A stretch of DNA of 64,000 nucleotides, taken from NCBI GenBank assembly GCA_958450365.1, contig CAUEEP010000170.1:124001-188000 (forward strand). Reading direction: 5' to 3'. How positions within the stretch are numbered: position 1 is the first letter of the stretch; the number at the start of each line of letters is the position of its first letter. Shown here one piece after another: positions 10,740 through 21,268 of the stretch. Source of the DNA: Mesorhabditis belari. Lineage: Eukaryota; Nematoda; Chromadorea; Rhabditida; Rhabditidae. The notes under the pieces are model-generated. The model saw nothing but the letters and a program-made list of their open reading frames with translations. It did no database searches and was not told where the DNA came from. The position numbers and the translations under genes were made by a program.

Positions 10740-11250
10740 TACCCTATTTACTCAAATGGGAAGACCGACCTCAATTATAAGACCGTCTCGAATAGAAGGC
10801 GGGGTCTAGGAGGTGATCGAAGAAATAGAAGACCGTCTCGAATATAAGATCGGTCTTATATTCGAGGTACCCTGTTTTCTATTCTGCGCGAAAGTGGCCG
10901 TACTCAAATACGGGAAAAGAATAAGGGAATTTACCCAATAGGGTAAAAATATTATATTTTCATTCAATAGCACAATTTTGTTGTTAAATGTTACAATAAA
11001 TTTCTATAAAGAAGTTTTCTTTTAAACGCTGGTTACTTTCCTGAAAATTTTCGTGAATGCAAATAAGACTCAATTATAAGATCGTCTCGAATAGAAGGCG
11101 GGGTCTAGGAGGTGATCGAAGAAATAGAAGACCGTCTCGAATATAAGATTATATTGCGCGAAAGTGGGCGTACTCAAATACGGGAAAAGAATAAAGGAAT
11201 TTACCCAATAGCGTAAAAATATCATAATTTCATTCAATAGCACTATTTTT
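10740..11250. mobile_element. TACCGTATTTACTCG-type element, partial tandem copies
   Basis: 10740-10993 and 11064-11250 repeat the same unit (CGTCTCGAATAGAAGGCGGG, GCGCGAAAGTGG, CAAATACGGGAAAAGAATAA). This unit reappears in reverse at 37342-37673 as the right half of a complete element with TACCGTATTTACTCGAAT termini. Confidence 0.75.
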
Positions 11251-11271
11251 TGTATTTTTTTTGGTACTTTC

Positions 11272-11398
11272 CGTTAGACTCCCGCCACCTCCCCATTTCT
11301 GTTATACTCCGTCAGTTTTTTTATCTAATTATTTGCTCATTTTTTTAATCTCAAAAATGACGGGGTATAACGGAAATATGGAGGTGACAGAGGTATAA
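11272..11398. repeat. Short foldback MITE-like hairpin
   Basis: CTCCCGCCACCTCCCCATTT on the left pairs imperfectly with AAATATGGAGGTGACAGAG on the right; TATACTCCGTCA pairs with TGACGGGGTATA. No coding content. Confidence 0.6.
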
Positions 11399-11529
11399 CC
11401 CAAAGAAAGAAAGCCTTGGAAGTTCGCCGAAATGAAGTTCAAATCGCTTTTAGAGTTGAGGTGAGATGAAAAGTTGAAGAATTTACTTTAACCAACGAAC
11501 AATCTAGGAACAAAAGTTTCTTGGTGAGA

Positions 11530-12500
11530 TGAGAAAGAAAGCCACTTCCACATTGCAATCGATCCATCAACGTCACCGTGAAAGAATTCGAACATTGGAA
11601 AGTTATTTTAACCATTTTAAATGATCAACAGGGACAACTTGTTTGTCGGAAAGAAATGGTTGAAAGAAAGTTGGAAAAACGTCTTCGAGAGGAAAGGTTT
11701 GCTAGAATAGATGATGGCTTAACTCTAGATTTCAAATTCCCTTCAAATTCGCTTCAAATTGCTAGAATTGATGATGGCTTAACTCTAGATTTCAAATTCC
11801 CTTCAAATTACCTTCAAATTCCCTTCAAATTCCCTTCAAATCCCTTTCAAATTCCCTTCAAATTCGCTTCTTTTAGGCTTCAACTGGAATCACAATTATC
11901 TATCGATAAATACAATATGTTATTGATGCAAGTAAAGTATCGACAAAAACAGGAAATCGATCGAGCACAAAAAAGACACGTTGCTGAAGAAGAAATTCTT
12001 GAAAAGTAAAATAGCTTATTTTCAAAAGCCTTTCCGATTTTAGAGAACTCAAAAAAGTGCGACAAACTTTTTCGAAAAGTAAAGCTGAAATTTTTATTTA
12101 TGGAGACTTATGGAGAGGCAGTCAGGTAGAGTCAGGCATTCAGTCAGGCATATTTATAGAATTTAATCGCCAAATAAAACATTAAACAGCTAGGAAAGGT
12201 TTTAGAAGAGCACGTCCAAAAGTGGGCAGAAGGTTGATGTTGATACACTGAATGAATATGGTGAAACGAGAATGAACTCCCTGTTGAAAAGACAAGAAAA
12301 TGAAATGATTTCATTGAAAGAAGAACATAGAAAACAAGTATTTTCTTACTGTTCTTTTTGCGATTTGATAAATTTTCAGATAAATATAAATTTCGAAGAG
12401 GCTTGCAAAGATCAATTTGACATTTCTGAAGTCTCTGTGATCAACACAATCAGATCGACTGCTGACGAGAATAACGAGTATTTGTCGATACATTTTTAGT
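11530..12500 (+). CDS. Coiled-coil protein exons, unrecognised
   Basis: Several plus-strand exons encode charged helical sequence: MRKKATSTLQSIHQRHRERI near 11530, GQLVCRKEMVERKLEKRLRE near 11632, then LQLESQLSIDKYNMLL (11879-12006), RELKKVRQTFSK (12043 onward), and MNSLLKRQENEMISLKEEHR (12272 onward) ending ADENNEYLSIHF and TAG at 12497-12499. Heptad-like Leu/Glu/Lys spacing indicates a coiled coil. Exon boundaries are approximate. A repeat-filled intron separates the second and third segments. Resemblance to the C-terminal coiled coils of kinases or phospholipase C-beta was considered but is not specific. Confidence 0.45.
11702..11872. repeat. Intronic minisatellite (CCTTCAAATT)
   Basis: A 60-base segment (GCTAGAAT(A/T)GATGATGGCT onward) is duplicated, followed by seven or so copies of a 10-base CCTTCAAATT unit. 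Confidence 0.85.
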
Positions 12501-12639
12501 ATCTTTATCTTTTTATCTTTTTAAATATCTTTTTTAACTTTTAAAACTATCTTAAACTATCTTTGTTTTAGTAAAAACTCATCTTTGTAGACTAGGAAAA
12601 GTGTTATTTTAATATTCAATGGATGCAACGAGACAATAA

Positions 12640-12790
12640 ATCTTTGAAATATAAAATGTACATACTTATACTGAACAAGTACAATTGTTGGTGCATGAAC
12701 CAGAAAAGATATGGCTCGATGCACTCATTGCACCAGGAGCAATTTCGTTTTTGAAGACAGTTTTTAAAATTTATGATCTTGGAGTACGTT
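12640..12790 (+). CDS. Possible exon, unrecognised
   Basis: Open sequence reading VQLLVHEPEKIWLDALIAPG followed by AISFLKTVFKIYDLGV looks like real protein (mixed hydrophobic/charged, ordinary codons). It is followed by GTACGT at 12784. No family recognised and no start found; it may continue the coiled-coil gene before it. Confidence 0.3.
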
Positions 12791-12823
12791 CTAAATATTG
12801 TAATCACATTGTCACACTCACTC

Positions 12824-13092
12824 AATCCTGTGACCAATCAATCGCGAAAAGCACCTCAATCCTGAGACCAATCAATCGCGAAAACCACCTCAACCCTGAG
12901 ACCAATCAATCGCGAAAACCACCTCAACCCTGAGACCAATCAATCGCGAAAACCACCTCAACCCTGAGACCAATCAATCGCGAAAACCACCTCAATCCTG
13001 AGACCAATCAATCGCGAAAACCACCTCAATCCTGAGACCAATCAATCGCGAAAACCACCTCAATCCTGTGAGCAATCAATTGCGAAAACCAC
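12824..13092. repeat. 34-bp minisatellite, about 8 copies
   Basis: Unit CTCAAYCCTGAGACCAATCA followed by ATCGCGAAAACCAC, nearly perfect in the middle copies and diverged at both ends. Between 12933 and 13025 units differ by single bases, implying recent expansion. Confidence 0.95.
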
Positions 13093-13924
13093 AAAGCAAT
13101 CATTGAGAGTTAAGTTCATTTAAAAGTTTTTTTCAAAAAAAACATGATTACCAATTGTTCGTGATGCTAAAAGCAAGCTGGTGAAATAGAAGAATTTCAT
13201 TTTAAAGGAAAAACGAATTAAATGAATGCCAGAGAACTGTCAATTTATAAGAAACAATGATTTATTCACTTTTCATCTCTCAACTTTTTCTGTCTGCAGT
13301 TTTCAACGTTTCTCTTTTCTTTTATCTTTCAAAAGGCTCCGTTTACGAAAACGGATATCTTTTGCTTTTTGTAAATTGTGATCACTTCAAAGCTTTACCA
13401 AAGAAATTTCCGAAGAAATCTAAAAACGTGCATTTGCAAAGTATATTTTACTTTTGTTTAGAAATCTTGTAAGATTTGCGAAACTTTTTAATGACTTAGT
13501 CATCGCGAATGTTTTCAACTCGAAAAAAAATTCAAGAAAAGACTTGTAGTGGTTAAAACAAAAACAAATTTTACGGTCCAGTTGATTTTGTAGGCACATT
13601 AAAGAATTGAAAAATAATCTTTGAATTGTGAACGTATCTCTTTCTTTGTTTTTTTTTGCATGTGATCCATGTTCACAGCACAATTTCGAGAAAAATAAGC
13701 TCCTGCGTATTTTCAGAGGATTACAGTTGGTTGAATCGCCTTTAAAAGCTCGAAATTTTCCCTAATACCATTCTGAGAGCTCTGTACAAAAAAAGTATAT
13801 TCATTCGACACGAATAATGAATTACAACATAATGGAGGGAATTTTTACCCCTATTTATCCAAATGTTGTTAAGAAAAAAACCCATAATGATGGGAAAAAG
13901 AATCCCATAATGATGAGAAGTTTT
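13093..13924. other. Stretch without a supported gene
   Basis: A 71-codon plus-strand frame at 13257-13472 starts with a hydrophobic run (FISQLFLSAVFNVSLFFYL) that could be a signal or membrane segment, but no splice partner or family was recognised. Confidence 0.4.
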
Positions 13925-14046
13925 TCTGGCCACCGGGATCGAACCCTTGACCCCCCGATCAGTTTTTCTGACCACCGGGATCGAACCCTTGACCCCCCGA
14001 CTAGGAGACAAGACTCCTATCCTATCCGGTCGGCTACGATGGTTCA
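13925..14046 (-). repeat. tRNA-like (SINE head?) with duplicated B-box
   Basis: On the minus strand, CGTAGCCGACCGGATAGGA gives an A-box-like part and GGGTTCGATCCC a B-box, about the tRNA spacing. The anticodon stem-loop (AGGAG-TCTTGT-CTCCT) has a 6-base loop and the acceptor stem does not pair, so it is not a working tRNA. The 43 bases carrying the B-box are tandemly duplicated (13925-13967 and 13968-14010). Confidence 0.55.
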
Positions 14047-14436
14047 ATTAAAAAATTTTTACAATTCTAGAATTTCAAAGTAGAATAAAGTAAAAATCTA
14101 TCCTTTCTGTAAGCGGGAATATGATTAAAACCTCGAAATGTAGTTGAGCTATTTGTTTTGAATCGAATCATCGCCATCAATCCCAAAAATGTCGAGTAAA
14201 ACCCCCAATTTTTCGAGTCTGACACATCATTTCTTAAATTATTTGACCAATAATTATTTGACAGCTTACCTATATAGTTGAAATTGTTTTGAATTCCATT
14301 CTGAATTCCATTCTGGGTTCCATGCTGAATTCCATTCTGAATTCCATTCTGGATTCCATGCTGAATTCCATTCTGAATTCCATTCTTTTTCTCAAACTTC
14401 TAAAACTTTTGCATATTGTAGACTCTCTGCATCATA
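14047..14436. other. Upstream region of the Str gene with short tandem repeat
   Basis: 14287-14390 contains about eight copies of a 13-base unit (CTGAATTCCATTC, with GGATTCCATG variants). No exon was recognised; it directly precedes the Str-type receptor ATG and may include its promoter. Confidence 0.55.
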
Positions 14437-17400
14437 ATGTCTGCAAATTGGAGTGATTCCCAAGTGCAATGGATCGATTGGGTTTCTGCGGCTGGACTTC
14501 TGCTAAACTTTATGCTTCTCTACTTGATAATGACTGATCGAAATGTGAGTTATGTTAAGTTAAAAGTTAAATTAGTTAAAATCGATTCCTGTTAAACAGA
14601 TTTGGCCTAAATTCCATTCTCTAAAATTGAATCAAAAGAGGATTGATTAGAGGTCAACTTTAGAAAAGTGGGGATGGATATCGACGGATATTGGTGATCA
14701 TTTGTTGCTACAATATTTTCTATGCTTTAGTCCATTGTTTTGTTGCTGTGGTGAGTGGAAATTCTGTGGTACTTTCCCAGTGTCGGGAAAGGGTGATTTA
14801 CTAGGAAGAGTGCTAGGTCACTTACTATTTTTCTTTATTTTCTTATCTAATTTCGATCAGAGCAATAATGTCAAAAGAAAGTATGATTCTATGACTTGAG
14901 AGTTTTGAAAGTTTGTCAAGGGGGGGGATTCGAACTCACTACAAAAATGCGATCCGTTCCGTAGACAAGCACACTACTCGCTACATCACGATCCCCGTCG
15001 AAAGAAAAGCATGAACTAAGCCTAAGAATGTATAGCAAAAAGTTTGATGCCAGAAATCTCGCGTTTGCGAGCTATTCAGAAGATTTTAATTACAGATTCG
15101 GATTCCCTGTTCGATTTTCTATCGGATAGGCTAAGTTTTGTTTCAAAGATCCCACGGTGAACCAGTACTCTTCCCAAGTTAAGTAAGCTCGGGGCTGAAG
15201 TTAGAGCTGCAAGCTCGCTAGAAATAGCTTTATCAACAACTACTTCTCGGAGAACTTGTAACACCTATTCTAACCCGGGTCTGCCTAGTAAATGTACCTA
15301 CAACTGGCTATTAGACTGTGACTAGAGGTGATACTGAGAAGTATCGACTCTCTTATGTATCTAACTCATTTTCTCATTGTCAGGCAATTCTCGTTGATGA
15401 GACCGGCTACCTCGCATTCAGTTATCGATTTGCTGACTACGGCTTTTGGCCGGCTTATTTTGCGATACAGGTAAAGCTGAATAAAAGATAAAGATAAAGA
15501 TATTCATTTTATTCAGTAAGCTGAATAAATTGAATATCTTTATCCGCATGGGAAAGCCAAATCAATCATCCTCAGGTTTTCATCGCTTCTTTCATCATGT
15601 CACTCTCACTTTTGGCCATTCATTGTTTATATCGATATGTGAAAATTACCGGGTAAGTTTTCATTTCTAAACTTCATAAAAGAAAATTTAGACGATTCGC
15701 TTTCATATTCAATCGGTGGTACTGCATCCTTTTCTTGGTCATTTGTCATTTTCTTTTTGCAATTCTTGTTATCCTATTTACGAGTTTTACAATAATGGTA
15801 ACAATATAACAGAAAATTGTCAAAGTCTCAATTCCAGCCAAGCCCGCTTAGAGATCAGATCAGCGAAATGGAGCTGAAAAAACGCTACAATTTGAGTGCG
15901 ATCAATCTTGGCTATATTGGACCGGTTTATAGGGTAAAGAGATTATAAACAATCAAATTTGAAAAGTTTAGACAATGAACCAGCAAACAGGTCAATGGGA
16001 TTATCGATGGAGAGATGTTTTTGGGGTATTTGGTTGTGACAGTCTTCAAGTGATCGCCTATATTGTAATCTGTACATTTGGACTCAAGCTGTGAGTGAGA
16101 AAACACATTCTAATACGATTTTCTAGACCCTTGCACAATTGAAAATGTTATTCAAGTCAAGGATTAGTCAACAATACCAAATTGGGTTGATTTAATAGAA
16201 GTTGATGCCAGTTTTCTAAAATTGGTGTCCTTTCGAAAACGAAATTCAACTGGAACGTACTCTACTTCAGTAGGCTTGGCTTAGAAAGCTTCAGTAAAAC
16301 TTTAAAGTCAGATAAAGATATTTGTGACTTTATTATGCTCTTGATCTTGACCATTCCATCACAATTCCATTGAACTTAAATTTCCATCACAATCCTAAAC
16401 TCTTTCAGTTACTTTTTCGTCCATCGAGCGCTCATCAGTCCAAAGGCAAAAGCAATGAATATTCAACTGATGCGCTTGCTTTTTGTTGAGGTGCTTATAA
16501 AAACCAAGTTTGTAAAGGGGTACTTTTGTGTTATCTGGGAGAAAATCTCAGAAAAAAAATTAGCTGGGGGAATGTCAATGCCAAAATAGACGTTTTACGG
16601 TTACAGAAAATGCGCTTTTTGGCATTGCTCTTGGAGTACATTGTACAAGTACATTGCTCTTGAAGTACATTGCTCTTGAAGTACATTGCTCCTAGAACCC
16701 GGATCATTTCTGATGGATGGTCTTCGTATCGAAGTCTCGCTTACCACTCCGACTATTACTTCAATTGGGTCAACCACACAACAAACTTCGTTGATCCCAT
16801 CGACCTTTTACAGACAACATATTGAGAGGATGTGGCGCCCATTCAAAGGTGCAAACCGTCGCGGCCATGGAACTCATCAAACAATGGTCGAATTTCCGTT
16901 TGCCTACAGACGAATGAACTTGAGAATCGTGACGAACTTGAGTCTTGAATCCTTGAACCAATTATTCACCTGAATGACACGAATGGAATCTGAAAGTCCA
17001 GGGTGGCTGGAAAGTTCTGTTACTTCTTGATGACGCTTTGGCGGTCTCGCATACCTAAATAACAAACTTATTATTCAAATCATCAAAAAATAACATTTAG
17101 ATATAGAAAAAGAGAAAATAAAAAAAAGGATCATAAAGAATGCTCTAAACAGCCACCAGAAACTTCGATGCATTTCTTGTGACGTTTCTAGAAGTTGGCG
17201 CAGATTTGACAGAGATTTGATCCCAGGCTCGTTTCTCAAATGATCTGTTGACTTGATTGAGATGGTAGACACATTGATTGCATCTTCAATAGTATTGATC
17301 CTATCCTCGAGATTGGAGCGACACTCGATCACCTCTCGAACAATTCGGCACTTGAATCAAGCCATTGCTGACAAAGTAGACGATTGTAGCCTTACCGAAA

Positions 17401-18168
17401 ATTTCATTTTGAAGTAAAGTGAGAGAAATTCTGTCATTTCAGGCTCTTGAATTCCATTTTTCCTCCTTTATTGAACAAATGTGAATTCTAATCTCAAAAA
17501 GCGAGTTTACTATAACGATAAGATATAGAAAAAGACAAAAATAAGAAAAAGAATCATAAAGAATGCTCAAAACAGTCACCAGAAACTTCGATGCATTTAA
17601 CTATAAAACGTCTATTGACATCCTCAAGCTAATTTTTTACTGAGAAAACACAAAAATATCTGTAAATGCTCTTGAAATTCCAGGCAATTGCTCCGCTAAT
17701 CTTTGAGTTTATCCCGTGCTTCGTGGCGATGTGGGGAGGATTTTTTGGTATGTTCACAATAAGGTCATGAACAAGTTTGATTATGAATCTTTTTTTGTAC
17801 AAAAACTGGAAATTTGTGCATTTTGTAGTAAGATCCTTGTGCTGACCCACCAAAGTTCAAACTAACATTTAGACTTACCAATGAGCGATGCTGCCTACTA
17901 TGTGCCGATCTTTTTCTCGTGTTACCCGGCAGCTGAAGCGCTCATGACCATTTTTGGTTTCAACGTTCGTTTGCTAATTGAAAAGAATTTTAGGAACGAA
18001 AAACAAATTATACGCTTTTCTTTAATTTACAAGTACAACATAAAGAAAAAGAATGTAAAAAAAAAGAAAGCCTTTCAGGCATATCGCCGCCGAGTTTTCC
18101 GAGTTTTCCGATTGAAGAGTTCGGCCACCCTCACCACCGTCTCATCGTCTTTTGGGCAAACAAATTAA
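14437..18168 (+). CDS. Str-type 7TM chemoreceptor, 10 exons, intact
   Basis: Exons 14437-14544, 15384-15470, 15576-15652, 15692-15797, 15838-15933, 15972-16090, 16409-16490, 17684-17747, 17873-17964, 18079-18168 total 921 bases (306 codons plus TAA). All phases agree and there is no internal stop. Seven hydrophobic helices are present (VSAAGLLLNFMLLYLIM first; YCILFLVICHFLFAILVI fourth). The extracellular loop has W-x-W-R-D before helix 5, a basic third intracellular segment (SPKAKAMNIQLMRLLF), and helix 7 ends FSCYPAAEALMTIFGF, the nematode Str/Srd P-x-x-x-x-x-x-x-F-G signature. Family members are odorant receptors in sensory cilia. Length (306 aa) is slightly under the usual 330-350. Intron 1 holds a tRNA-like repeat, intron 7 a Merlin relic. 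Exon 9 ends at an unusual GTTCGT donor. Confidence 0.9.
14923..14997 (-). repeat. tRNA-like repeat in Str gene intron 1
   Basis: Minus strand GGGGATCGTGATGTAGCGAG carries an A-box-like part, and GAGTTCGAATCCCC a B-box, 75 bases in all. The T-stem does not pair and the anticodon region is not tRNA-like. Probably a tRNA-derived SINE head. Confidence 0.5.
15140..15200 (+). pseudogene. Weak 5S rRNA-like fragment
   Basis: CCCAAGTTAAGTAAGCTCGG is similar to the 5S block GGCAAGTTAAGCAACGTTGA. Short and uncertain; it sits in the same Str gene intron. Confidence 0.25.
16547..17644. mobile_element. Merlin-type DNA transposon relic in Str intron 7
   Basis: Inverted ends of about 50 bases (left 16547-16606, right 17598-17644; shared AAAATTAGCT, ATGTCAAT, AGACGTTTTA) bound an 1.1-kb insert carrying a decayed IS1016/Merlin transposase fragment (separate entry). 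Inside, an 80-base segment is directly repeated (17093-17175 and 17515-17599). A clean target duplication was not found. Confidence 0.7.
16700..16920 (+). pseudogene. Merlin (ISXO2-like) transposase fragment
   Basis: In one frame IISDGWSSYRSL, then NWVNHTTNFVDP; after a one-base shift IERMWRPFKGANRRGHGTH. These match in order the I-x-S-D-x-W-x-x-Y, V-N-H-S-x-x-F-V-D-P and I-E-x-x-W-x-x-x-K blocks of ISXO2-like DDE transposases. The catalytic D (S-D) and E (I-E) are visible, but the frame is broken between the last two blocks, so it is inactive. Confidence 0.8.
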
Positions 18169-18278
18169 TCATAGTTTATCTTCAACGCTTTCAGAAAACA
18201 CACAACAAATGACAGCTGATCTGTGAAGAAAATAGAAACTATCAAAATAACATATCATCTATTTTGTTTGGCCTCGTT

Positions 18279-18284
18279 AATAAA
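18279..18284 (+). promoter_or_regulatory. Polyadenylation signal AATAAA
   Basis: Lies 111 bases after the stop codon of the Str-type receptor and is followed by a T-rich stretch, the normal place for its 3' end. Confidence 0.55.
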
Positions 18285-18504
18285 GTTTTTGTTCGACGTT
18301 TGCGTAATGCCTACATCATATTCTTACACATCCTAAGTGCTGAACCTGGAGTCTTTCTTGTTTAATCTATTCTTGGTCTTTTTCTTTTGATTCTTTAGTG
18401 ATCCAAATTTTTTTTTTTCGGAAAAGCAGACTCATGTATCCATGGAGTTCAAAAGAAAGCAAATATTAAATATCTAACGTAAAGAAAAATACTTTAGCTG
18501 CTCA

Positions 18505-18660
18505 ATGGAATGTGTATTTTGGGGGAGCGCACAAGCGCTCGCCATCTGGCACACGGGTGATTATATAGCGAGAAAGCGACCACCAAAGCCGGTTCAATTA
18601 CCAAAATTTGAAGTTAGTATGAACCCCGAGACTTTACAAAAGTGTCTCGAGAAATTTTAG
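18505..18660 (+). CDS. Small ORF or terminal exon, 51 codons
   Basis: Starts MECVFWGSAQALAIWHTGDY, then a Lys/Pro-rich part (RKRPPKPVQLPKFEV) and ends CLEKF with TAG. A TTTAG lies just upstream, so it may be a last exon, not a whole gene. An AATAAAG about 100 bases downstream supports a transcript end. Base composition is higher in G+C than its surroundings. No family recognised. Confidence 0.4.
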   Translation: MECVFWGSAQALAIWHTGDYIARKRPPKPVQLPKFEVSMNPETLQKCLEKF

Positions 18661-18997
18661 AACAGATTTCCATCCTGGGAAGTCCAAAAGTCTCACCCGA
18701 AAGAATCTCTCCACTTTGCCACACTATGACCTTGTAATTTGTACTGTAAGCTCCAACAATAAAGAAATTGAAGTTTAAAATTCGAAAAGCAATCCATTCA
18801 CCTTATTATTTGTGCAAAAGCTAATTTCGAATCAATCGGCAAGAAAAAACAAAACGAAAAAAGCTTCAAATCAACTTAGATAGGATTATAATAAATGTGT
18901 ATCCCTGTCAACCAGAAATAAAGTAAATCCAAAACCACGGTACACACTGGTTACAGTATATCAAAGATATAATAAAGTATAAAAAAAACAAAAAATT

Positions 18998-19069
18998 GGG
19001 CTCGTCCGGGGATCGAACCCGGGACCTCTCGCACCCAAAGCGAGAATCATACCACTAGACCAACGAGCC
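18998..19069 (-). tRNA. tRNA-Pro (anticodon TGG)
   Basis: 72 bases. The acceptor stem GGCTCGT/ACGAGCC pairs fully, with discriminator C. The D-arm contains TGGTCTAGTGGTATGA, the anticodon stem CTCGC/GCGAG encloses TTTGGGT, and the T-arm is CCGGGTTCGAACCCCGG. Both Pol III internal boxes are intact. It reads proline codons CCA/CCN. No intron and no encoded CCA. Confidence 0.97.
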
Positions 19070-19560
19070 ATGCGTCGAAGGGCTGAAACGGGGGTGATCT
19101 TTTGGATCTTCACATTCGATCGAGGAAAATCTTGTTTCGGCGAGAAGGAATTGTGCTAGTTGGAGAAAGAAGGAAAGCCAAAAAAGGCACAGAAGGACTT
19201 TTCACAAAGAAAGCAAAGCCAGCTTACTATAGCACAAATGAGCAAAAAAATAGATGTGCTGCGGCTTTAAAGCTTTATTTCATTTTCACATTGACCAGAC
19301 TAACGGTTATCTGATTTGTTCTGGTCTGATAGTGAGTCCAATATTATCTAATTCTTGAAGAATGCTTTGCCGGAGCAATCATTTGCCCCTTTTCCGATTC
19401 ATAGAAAAATCCAATGACAACACAACTGAAATATCGTGTTTGCTTTGTGAAAAGGCCTTAGCTCGACAGTCTGCTCTCGGCTTTCTTCTTTCTCAGAGAA
19501 TTTGGTTTAAATTTTGAATCTCAGCTTGAATTTTGTGATCTCTGACAAAATTCAGCTTCT
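19070..19560. other. Stretch without a supported gene
   Basis: A 70-codon plus-strand frame directly behind the tRNA has no recognisable feature. TACAGGGTGCGGC near 19562 may mark a repeat end like that near 5724. Confidence 0.4.
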
Positions 19561-19660
19561 GTACAGGGTGCGGCGAAAGTTCTGTCCTTTTTAGAATTCT
19601 AATACTCTAATAGAAAATCCCCATAGGAGCGTCGCGTAGTCTAAGTTTACCCTCCAACAA

Positions 19661-20577
19661 AGGCTCATATCTCAGCCCCAGTACGTTTGTTTCTGCGCGC
19701 CTGGGTATCAAATTAAAGTAGAGGGGATGGGTGATTTTTTGAGATATAACACATAAGTTAGAATCCTATTTACGTGCCGTTTAAAGGGACTGGCGCAAAA
19801 GCGGCGCGGCTCGCTTTCGAAAGCGTGGATACGCTACCGTGCCCCACACAAAATTCCCCTTTTGCCATTCTTTTCATTTTTCGGGATTCCGATGGACTCG
19901 TGAATATTGTCCGGCTTCTATGCCGAGTCCCGCTAAGTTTTCTTCTCCCTTCGTAAAAATTATTATGTTCTTGTAGCACGTTTTCAAAGTCTCCCCTCTC
20001 CCCTCGTTCGTTCCCTACTTTTTATATTGTTCTGCCCATGTTTCTTGTTTAAATCTCTAAAATGGTTTTGTTTCGTTTCTCTCGGCTGCCTTCTACTCCA
20101 TTGTCTTTGAATCTTATTCTATGTGCCGTATGAACTTAGCTTAACCAACTCTCTTTTAACCAAACACATTAAATCTACCAAATCAAATCGGCGCGATCCT
20201 CTTGGGTTTATTGCGATCCTCTAAAAAGTGTCCCCATATGGGGACACTTTTTGGGGATACTTGGGGGCGGTACTTCAAAAGTAGACTTGGGTTTTGTGTC
20301 TAATTATTTTAGAAAAAGGATTAGTCAGTGAAAAGGTATTGGGTAAGGTTAAATAGTTGCTAACTCATATTTTTCACATTAACGAGCGTTTAGAAAAAAA
20401 TGATTGAAAAGTGGCAAAAAAGTCGAGTTTTCATTATTTTTCAAACATTTTGTTCTAAGCGCTGGTTAATCTGAAAAATATGTGTTATATCTCAAAAATT
20501 CACCCATCCTCTGCTTTAATTTTATACCCAAGTGCGCAGAACCAAACATACTGGTGTCGAGATATGAGCGCTTCTGA
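19661..20577. repeat. Large foldback element
   Basis: About 100-base arms at 19661-19760 and 20480-20577 are reverse complements (GGCTCATATCTC, TCTGCGCGCCTGGGTAT, TTTTTGAGATATAACACATA). The 700-base middle has a 60-69-codon frame pair without recognisable features. Confidence 0.75.
20223..20252. repeat. Perfect 30-bp palindrome
   Basis: AAAAAGTGTCCCCAT and its exact complement ATGGGGACACTTTTT, centred on CATATG. It would form a hairpin in single-stranded DNA or RNA. It lies inside the foldback element. Confidence 0.8.
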
Positions 20578-20584
20578 TTGAAGC

Positions 20585-20815
20585 AGTGGCAACTCGTTAT
20601 AACTTTCTTTTTCGTTAACCGATTTAGAAGATTTACACTCCATTTTGTTGCACTCATCGAGAGCAACAAAATGGTACTAAAATCATTTCAAGAGGTCAAA
20701 AACTAGAAAAGTGAGTTTTTTCCAACTTTCCTAGTTTTTTGACCTATTGAAATGGTATGTTAATCTTCTAAATCGGTTAACTACAAAGAAAGTTATAAGA
20801 GTTGCCGCAATGCCT
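20585..20815. repeat. Hairpin element next to MULE
   Basis: Arms 20588-20705 and 20712-20815 are near-perfect reverse complements (GTTAACCGATTTAGAAGATT; AACTAGAAAAGT against ACTTTCCTAGTT) with almost no loop. A diverged relative, sharing the AACTCG(C/T)(C/T)ATAACTTTCTT core, forms the hairpin at 23222-23407. Confidence 0.75.
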
Positions 20816-21268
20816 CTTTGCTGAAATTGGGCCCTCCAAATTTCTATTTCCCAGTAAGTTATTCGATTAATTGGGGGGTGGGACAAAAGCGATCTTTTAT
20901 TTGCGCACCCGACCCAAAAGCGCACCCCCAAAAGCGCACTCGACCCAAAAGCGCACCCGCCCAAAAGCGCACCTTTTCAAAAGCGCACCCGACCCAAAAG
21001 CGCACCCGTCCCAAAAGCGCACCTTTTCACTGTTGTTTTTTTGGCTTTTTGCAAATCAATACAAAACCAAAAATTCCAAATTTATTTTCCCATGATTATT
21101 AGACTAATGTATTTTGTTTCCGGTGCCAAAAATGAACTTCTAATTGTACTTTTGCTTCTTTATACCTTCAATAACAACCTAACCATTTAACAGTAAAACA
21201 TTTAGCAGTAAAACAACGACATAAAACAGACAAAAGTAACAATAACACAACTTAAAAACATGGCAACA

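Noticed and set aside
6818..13092. CRISPR array
   Set aside because: The tandem repeats have no spacers of constant unique sequence, and the genome is eukaryotic.
14923..14997. Functional tRNA gene
   Set aside because: Stems do not pair and no anticodon loop of seven bases is formed.
20818..21102. Overlapping KRTRPKSAP-repeat ORFs
   Set aside because: Translations of the GCGCACC terminal array of the MULE, not protein genes; the mirror case lies at 23393-23707.
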